Part shown: positions 58,301 through 64,000 of the stretch, piece after piece
How positions within the stretch are numbered: the stretch's first letter is position 1
Layout of the letters: every line of letters begins with the position of its first letter
Source: Hippasteria phrygiana
Lineage: Eukaryota > Echinodermata > Asteroidea > Valvatida > Goniasteridae
DNA length: 64,000 nt
Assembly (NCBI GenBank): GCA_037893225.1
Contig: JAZGUH010000122.1
Coordinates: forward strand, 992,001-1,056,000
Direction of reading: 5' to 3'
Position numbers and translations under genes: made by a program
The notes under the pieces: generated by a model
Seen by the model: only the letters and a program-made list of their open reading frames with translations
Databases searched by the model: none
What the model was told of the DNA's origin: nothing

Positions 58301-61300
58301 GAACCCCTTTAGAAAATACGTCAATAGAGGGCACCCGGATCATCGCACGGGGAAACTCAGTTTCCCCGGTTCTTTTCAGAACGACACAAACAAAAGAGAT
58401 ACTATTTCACATGGTGTTACCGCAAACCCTTACCACATTATCGCAAGGATGTTGCGCAGCTGGGCCACATTTTTAGAACGCAAGTCCTACGCCATGGCGT
58501 AAGATACGCACCATTTTGTGAAATCGGTTGCAGGACACTTCCCGGTGTGTGCCAAGGGGGTTGGGTTTAATTCGGTCGATTCACAACTCAGTGCGCCGAC
58601 AGCGGCAGGCCGGGAAAGGCCAATTTTCCACTTCCGGGGTTGACATCACGTCTATCGCGTTGTAAAGATGGTGGACAGTACAGCAGTATGGATCAGAGAT
58701 GTAGTCGAGTTCCTGCAAGTCCTTTCGCAAGTCCTTTTGCAAGTCCTTTCATAAGTCCTTTCATTAAGCCGGTCACAAGTAACTGGATGAACAATGACAA
58801 AGGGATGCCTTTGTCAAAGCTCATTTGAATAGCTTGTGATTGGAATTGGGACTGGAGTGCTTGTGATGGACTTGCAGGGGACTTGTGATGGACTTGTGAT
58901 GGACTCGACTACAGCCCTGGTATGGATTTCGCACGAATGCAAGTGGATGAGTTAAAGCAATTTTTGACTAATCAGGGAATACCTTGTGCGGGAAAGAAGA
59001 GAGAGTCGATACATTTAGGGGTGTAAGAAGTATGATTTGATAGAACCGATGTCGACTTTATCCCATGATGCACGGCGTCATTTGGCTTCTCCCCGGCTTG
59101 CCGCTGGCGGCCCAACCGAGTTGTGAATCGATCGAATCGAAAACCCAGAATGAGACTGTCGAACCTCTTGTTCTTGGGGTCAGGAGAGTAAGATATTCTT
59201 TCTTCTCTTTTTTGGCAGGTGGAGTGCTGTGGTGTTTCAGGCCCCAAAGATTGGAGCGTCAATGCTTCGTTTGCTGTGGGTACCACACCTGATTCTTGCT
59301 GCAAAGTGCAAGAAGAAGACTGTGGTGAAAATACAGATGCAGGAACAAAGTTTCCAAACGTAAGTATCTGTGAAACGGGTAAGATGTTCCAGAGCACACC
59401 CTGCGCTATTTCAAAAAAGCACCATAAGGCTAGTACATTTCACTGGCCCCTCAAATTTCACTAGTTTGCCTATTTTAGGACACTGTTTTTGTTAATAGGT
59501 AAAACACAGAACTGTTTGTAAAAAAAAAAACCAAAAAAATAAAACCCATTAAAACCATTATATATTATCCATTGACACGAAAATATGAAATTGAAAACAT
59601 TTTGCCAGGATCGGCATCTTCTCCAAAGCCAGCATCATTTGCATGACTTTCGAAATGTCAATTTTCCTATTTTAAATGGGCGATATCTCCAGCGTGATGT
59701 GTGATGACTGGCCAGTGCGTTATGCATGTAAATATAGACTCCCTAAGATGTACGAAACTGTGCAAGAATAGAAAACCCTAATTTTCATTTAAAGATAATT
59801 TCTGTGGGAGCTGAGAAGGTTTCAGGAATGATTAATGGGCCTGATGGGTAGGGGTAATAATAGAATTGTAAGCGCTGTGATATACTATTTGAGCATTCTT
59901 AACCCCTTGAGTACGGTATTTTTAATACGGGAGATGTCGGGGTGCCGCGGCAGCTCTGGCAGCCAAGCGAACCGCTACAATGTGTTTGTGCAGTCAAGCG
60001 TAACCTATACACAATAATCCAACAATGGATTAAAACTGCACAAACAGCGGCCAATGGCGTCATCCGGCCTGGTGGCACTGTTTAATCCAACAATGGATTG
60101 AAACTGCACAAACAGCGGCCAATGGCGTCATCCGGCCTGGTGGCACTGTTTAATCCAACAATGGATTGAAACTGCACAAACGGTGGCCAATTGCGTCATC
60201 CGGCCTGGTGGCACTGTTTAATCCAACAATTGATTGAAACTGCACAAACGGCAGCCAATGGCGTCATCTGGCCTGGTGGCACTGTTTAATCCAACAATGG
60301 ATTGAAACTGCACAAACAGCGGCCAATGGCGTCATCCGGCCTGGTGGCACTGTTTAATCCAACAATTGATTGAAACTGCACAAACGGCAGCCAGTGGCGT
60401 CATCTGGCCTGGTGGCACTGTTTAATCCAACAATGGATTGAAACTGCACAAACAGCGGCCAATGGCGTCATCCGGTCTGGTGGCACTGTTTAATCCAACA
60501 ATGGATTGAAACTGCACAAACGGCGCCCAATTGCGTCATCCGGCCTGGTGGCACTGTTTTTTTTGCGCCATATTCCGTCATCCGTACGCAAGGGGTTAAA
60601 TGCCGATTATTGTTAAGAACAAAACAAAAATGATTAGGTTTGAAGTGGAGAGGGACAAAGGAACTGGGGGGTGGATATTGTTGGGGCTGCTGAATAATTG
60701 CAAGTAATCTTTTTCCTTGTTTAATATAAGGGTTGCAAACAAATGCTGATTGACCGCCTGGGGAGTTCCATCTACTACATTGCTGCCGGCGGTATCGCCA
60801 TCGGCGTTTTTCAGGTAAGCTCAAACAATCCCCAGCGTTGATCAGACCCCGGCGCCTGTCCTCGCCCGTCCGACCCCGTCGCCCGTCCGACCCCGTCGCC
60901 CGTCCAACGCTGCACGTCCTCTGCTCTGCCTCATGCTCAGTGCATCATTGGATTACAAGATAATATACAGCATGTTTGCATAGTCCTCAAGTATTAGGGA
61001 AACTGGGTAATTATTCATGAATGCCTGAGACAGTTTCACCGTTCCTATTGGTCGAGAGCCTGATACGTGGCTTGGAGTTGTTTAAACATGGTGCGTCACA
61101 AGCCGTTGTTCTCAGCCGATACGCAGCAGAGAAAGTACTGTAGGCACGTAAACAAAATGTAAGAAAGATCATAGACGATGCTATTGCACGCATATGTGTG
61201 TGTGCGTTCGACGGGCAAGTCGCAGAGTGCCTTCATGCCCACATACTCGTAAGGCTGATACGCACACATAACACATATGTAAATGAAGAAGCGAGAAATC

Positions 61301-61653
61301 TTCACATTTTGTCCTTTATAGAGGAGATCTTTGCTTTTCTCATAAAAAAAGGCATTTACGAATGGCAATAAAAGTGTGATGAACTGTTCATACCACGTCA
61401 GTGATAACCGAGGAGGGAAATGACCCCCGTTAATGGACAATATGTGCATCAATGACCGTACAAACCTCGCATTGTGGTCCTGGGTGATGATGGTTGCATG
61501 CATGCATTGTTCTCATGGCGTAACCTTTCCCTCTATATTTATCCCTTTCAAATTCAGACAATTTTTTTTGTTTATTTCCCTCGACAGATCCTGGGCATGG
61601 TGTTTGCTATGGTGCTCTACACGAGCGTGAAGAAAAGCAGCACCTATGCATAA
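52352..61653 (+). CDS. tetraspanin (CD63/CD9-like), six coding exons
   Basis: Coding exons 52394-52459, 56062-56253, 57002-57178, 59219-59359, 60731-60814 and 61588-61653, all phase 0 with GT/AG borders, give 241 residues. The first exon probably starts at an acceptor (CTCCAG, 52351) with 42 nt of 5' UTR. Four membrane spans are evident: residues ~12-34 (YLVFVFNLLFF), ~55-76 (IAAGIIVMVVAFLGCCG), ~87-108 (FFIFLLLIFLLEIVAGIVGF) and ~203-230. The large extracellular loop has the hallmark CCG (148-150), Cys172-Cys173, Cys180 and Cys194, six cysteines that can form three disulphides, and an N-glycosylation sequon NAS at 160. Tetraspanins organise membrane microdomains with integrins and other receptors. 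The frame is complete and intact; the subfamily cannot be fixed by eye. Confidence 0.93.
52545..52757. mobile_element. 'AGGGGTGAGATTT' element copy in tetraspanin intron 1
   Basis: Left AGGGGTGAGATTT and right AAATTTCACCCCC are inverted ends shared with 51037. No clear duplication; 213 bp. Confidence 0.5.
52782..55106. mobile_element. hAT-like MITE in intron 1, split by a nested element
   Basis: Ends TAGGGCTGTCTTGAATATTC and GAACAAGCCCTA with TATTCGA subterminal repeats, and a perfect 8-bp duplication CATAAGTC (52774-52781 and 55107-55114). The body is interrupted by the TA-flanked element at 52882-54968. Related to 27763-28285. Confidence 0.8.
52882..54968. mobile_element. 2.1-kb TA-flanked element with CCGTAATTTTCGG ends (nested)
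   Basis: CCGTAATTTTCGGAATATAG at the left is mirrored at the right (CTATATTCCGAAAATTACGG), followed on both sides by GGCTTATAC/GTATAAGCC repeats. TA on each side suits a mariner-type or similar target. No transposase frame is detectable. Confidence 0.75.
55203..55505. mobile_element. TTAA element with CCTAACCC ends and ATCCTCC repeats
   Basis: TTAA at 55199-55202 and 55506-55509; left CCGTAACCCCTAG, right GGTGGGTTAGGG. The interior is made of CCTCAATCCTCCAAAATCCTCC-like units with an inverse block near the right end. Confidence 0.65.
55735..56061. other. end of tetraspanin intron 1
   Basis: No repeat or gene beyond the splice acceptor (GTCACCCACAG, ending 56061). Confidence 0.5.
56400..56850. 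repeat. 22-bp GC-rich minisatellite in tetraspanin intron 2
   Basis: About 16 near-identical 22-bp units (GGGGGCAGGCTTTTGCACCC plus TC), preceded by about six shorter, diverged ones. An A/T variant (GGGGGCAGG or GGGGGCTGG) is ordered along the array: A-types first, a block of eight T-types last. As 22 is not a multiple of 3 and the unit lacks stops, all frames are open. These are not genes. The array starts about 150 bp after the exon 2 donor. Confidence 0.9.
57826..58260. mobile_element. Tc1/mariner-type MITE in intron 3
   Basis: CAGTGGAACGCCGCT at the left, AGCGGCGTTCCACTG at the right, TA on each side (57824-57825 and 58261-58262). Subterminal GGTATAGCG/CGGGATAGCG words. Short and noncoding. 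Confidence 0.85.
58694..58920 (-). mobile_element. hAT-like MITE 'CAGGGCTGTAGTCGAG', copy with perfect duplication
   Basis: GTATGGAT stands on both sides (58686-58693 and 58921-58928). The element is the inverse of the one at 31113: ends CAGAGATGTAGTCGAG and CTCGACTACAGCCCTG. Confidence 0.85.
59903..60595. mobile_element. TTAA MITE 'CCCCTTGAGTACGG', copy 3, expanded (693 bp)
   Basis: Same ends as 43998 and TTAA at 59899-59902 and 60596-60599. The internal 60-68-bp unit (TTTAATCCAACAATGGATTG ... GGCCTGGTGGCACTG) is present about nine times, against about two in the other copies. Lies in tetraspanin intron 4. Confidence 0.85.
60851..60907. repeat. 17-bp tandem repeat near the exon 5 donor
   Basis: Three units of GCCCGTCCGACCCCGTC start about 40 bp after the exon 5 donor. 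Confidence 0.8.
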
Positions 61654-63450
61654 ACACCACCAGGGGGAAAAGAAGGGTCCGAAACCAGACACGTCCATCC
61701 CAAGACCATGCCGATCCAACACTATGCACTGGTCAGCTATCTAGTTACTGCCATGAAATCAACAGGGTTAAAAATCAATGCAGAGGGCTCGTTTCTTAGG
61801 GCTAAAGTTTAGCGAATTTTTCTGTCCATATATGCATATTCAGTATTCCAGTTCAGCATTGGTCAGCCACTGTTGCTAGGCAACAGTTCTGGTAGATAAG
61901 CAACGTGGCAAGAACTTGGTTGCAGTTGAGGGCGCTCTTTCATAACATGCGACTCGGGAGTCAATCTCATGGCAGCGTGGAAATCTGGTAAGCACAAAAA
62001 AGACTTCAAATCTGGTAAGCATGAGGATGCAGCCTACCAGCCAAGGGCAGTGTATATTACGTAAAATTGTAGCTGGTAAAACCTGTATTGCATGCTTAGC
62101 AGAATTGTCTGGTCAAAGGGAAATTTTGTTCAGCTTAGCAGGTTTTGAAAGAGAGCCCGTGATTGGGTAATGCATGGAGTAAAAGCGCCCTCTAAGTGTA
62201 TCTGGATGTCGGGGGATTGTGGTGATTGGTTAAGGACGTCTTTTTAAATCTGCCTGTTGACATTTATGCATTTCAGATCAAATCCACACATCTGGATCCA
62301 ACATCCAACAGTTTTTCAGTCTTTTGAAGTATGTTTAGAAGAGACTTGATATCCCAGAATGGTAAAAGGGTAAATAACACCATTTTCTTAGAATTTATTT
62401 TTTTTTTTTTTAGGGGCTGTGTCTATGCTCTGGCTGAAAATATCAATTCAGTAGATCTCCTCCTACAAACGACTAATGGAGGAAGATTATTTTTGAACGA
62501 AAAAAATGCTTACTACACTCTGCCCGCCTGTTTGGTCCTTGCGTTACATGAGATGATTGCCCTATATGTTGAATAATCTCGCTCCTATTGCAAAACTAGA
62601 AATTTATGAACTTTATAACTTGTCAATTTTTGTGTGTGTGGAGTATCTCACCGGAAAGCTCGTAACTTATCTAATGCTAGCAAATTGGCAGTTCAATATG
62701 AAAATATATTTCTCATGGTGCCACTCCCAAAGAGCATAGACAAGGCATCACTAAGTGGTTTAAGTAAAAAAAAAGATTAAAAAAATAGATTCCAAAAAAT
62801 AGGGTTGATTTTGAAACTGTTGGATCTTGGACGCCTCGTGATAATTTTGTTACATATTGTAGATTGTAGATTGTTATAACTGCCCCAGTACTGCATGCAG
62901 TGCATTCCTGATGAGTCCCAGTCCTCAGCTGTATGGAAAACGTGGGATACATGCCGTTCATAGAGTACCGAAGTGACGAAGTCAGTGCAATGTTTAGAAC
63001 CAGAATACTTTTGTTATTTTGTGTCGATGTGTTTGCATGACTGGCTGTTAACAAAGGAACTGTCAATCTCCATTTGTTTGGAGCCAGTTGTCGTGCCAAC
63101 TGACATCAGACTTCAGTACTCTATAAGTGCAGGGTATATGCATGATTAAACTGACTGTTTAGCTAACTGGTCCCCAGTCTCCACACACAACACTTGAAGT
63201 ATTATTGGGCTAGCAACTAATTGACCTATCATAGAATCACGTCAACGCAACTTGTGGATTATTGTCCAACCGCAGAAGTTACATTTTGATGCGAAATCAA
63301 AAATCAGTGCACTAAAATTCCATAGTGTTTTTCTAAGGTGCCTGCGTAACTTGCAGACGGCGATAGATCAGTTGATAAATCTGGAGGTCAATGTAACCCA
63401 AGAAACCGCAAGCAGTTGGTAAAGTCGCTCACCAGCATCACTCTGTAATG
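61654..63450. other. 3' flank of the tetraspanin gene
   Basis: Contains the presumed 3' UTR; no canonical AATAAA close to the stop was noticed. GAAATCTGGTAAGCA and AAATCTGGTAAGCATGAGG near 61980-62025 form a short direct repeat. No further gene was found up to 63450. Confidence 0.4.
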
Positions 63451-63454
63451 TCAG

Positions 63455-63618
63455 TTGCCCGTGATTGGTGGGAAAGAGTACCCAGAGCGTGGCGTGCGTT
63501 CCGCGTTGCAGATACTGTTGTGGCCAGAGGATCAGAAAAGATTGCTTTAGCTTTTCGCTTGCGACAGATTACTTCGACATACAGTAATGCACCTGTCAAT
63601 TTTGTGGTAGCTGATTTG
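63455..63618 (+). CDS. weak candidate exon, unrecognised
   Basis: An open frame (VARDWWERVPRAWRAF, then FRLRQITSTYSNAP) lies between an AG at about 63454 and GTAAGT at about 63619. Composition is more coding-like than its surroundings. No family is recognised and there is no partner exon, so this may be chance. Confidence 0.25.
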
Positions 63619-63784
63619 CGTAAGTTTGATAGTCCTACTTAGAAGTTTTGTCTTTTTTTGGTTTAATTTTGCGGCTGAAAATGTTTCCCTGTTTTGTTTG
63701 TACACCAAAAGCGATTTCTCCGGTAGGGAAGGTATTTTTTGATTTTGAAAGTTAACTGCCAGTAAAGGGTGGATGACATGTAGT

Positions 63785-63975
63785 TTATGCATACATTTGC
63801 ATGTTTGCATAAATTTGCATTAGGCACGGTATTGATTCTAGAAAGGTCAATGCCTTTTACAACTTGAAAAGTTTTTTCTTTTATTTTAATGTCGTCTGAG
63901 GCTGACTGACTACAGAGGTATAAGCATGTGTGCAAAAATGTGCATATGTTTGCATAAATTTGCATAAATTTGCAT
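63785..63975. repeat. TTTGCATAAA-type microsatellite
   Basis: Two clusters (63788-63823 and 63930-63976) of units such as TTTGCATAAA and GTTTGCATAAATTTGCAT. Confidence 0.75.
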
Positions 63976-64000
63976 TGCAACCTCTAGCTGTATTTATTGT

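Overview
This window is nuclear DNA of an animal. It holds two intron-containing housekeeping-type genes, a 67-residue RNA polymerase subunit (POLR2L/RPB10) and a six-coding-exon tetraspanin, in a background packed with short DNA transposons, SINE-like repeats, long G/C homopolymers and the palindromic word TACATGTA. I infer a marine invertebrate, perhaps an echinoderm or other non-vertebrate deuterostome. The species cannot be fixed from sequence alone.

Layout. 1-7.7 kb: a retroelement endonuclease fragment, small inverted-repeat elements, one orphan exon (3740-3904), a tRNA-derived SINE and a 925-bp solo LTR. 7.7-26.5 kb: one giant transposon-like element (7722-26461, 18.74 kb) bounded by a perfect 8-bp target duplication (CGTGTTTT). 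Its arms are two opposed tandem arrays of a ~200-bp monomer, 22 copies on the left and 51 on the right, with a 990-bp higher-order period. Its 3.6-kb centre carries a damaged gene for a USP-like (peptidase C19) plus Ulp1-like (peptidase C48) fusion protein. The start codon of that gene lies inside the last left-arm monomer. 26.5-33.7 kb: MITEs surrounding POLR2L (27613-29101), whose only seen coding intron contains a hAT-like MITE and a tRNA-bearing foldback. Downstream lie a 28-nt copy of POLR2L exon 2 and a mariner-like transposase remnant. 33.6-33.8 kb: a CpG-rich stretch ending in a good splice donor, possibly the promoter and 5' exon of the tetraspanin gene. 34-52 kb: mostly interspersed repeats and a LINE reverse-transcriptase 3' fragment. 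52.35-61.65 kb: the tetraspanin gene (241 residues), its introns loaded with MITEs and a 22-bp GC-rich minisatellite. 61.65-64 kb: noncoding sequence, one weak exon candidate and a TTTGCATAAA-type microsatellite.

The two host genes show no functional link. The main point of interest is the 18.7-kb foldback-type element. I see in it a deubiquitinase-like domain without its Cys box joined to a SUMO-protease-like domain with its catalytic residues, driven from within an array of satellite-like monomers, and no recognisable transposase. KDZ/Zisupton, MULE or P/hAT-type relatives are the candidates suggested by the 8-bp duplication. I cannot choose between them without searches.
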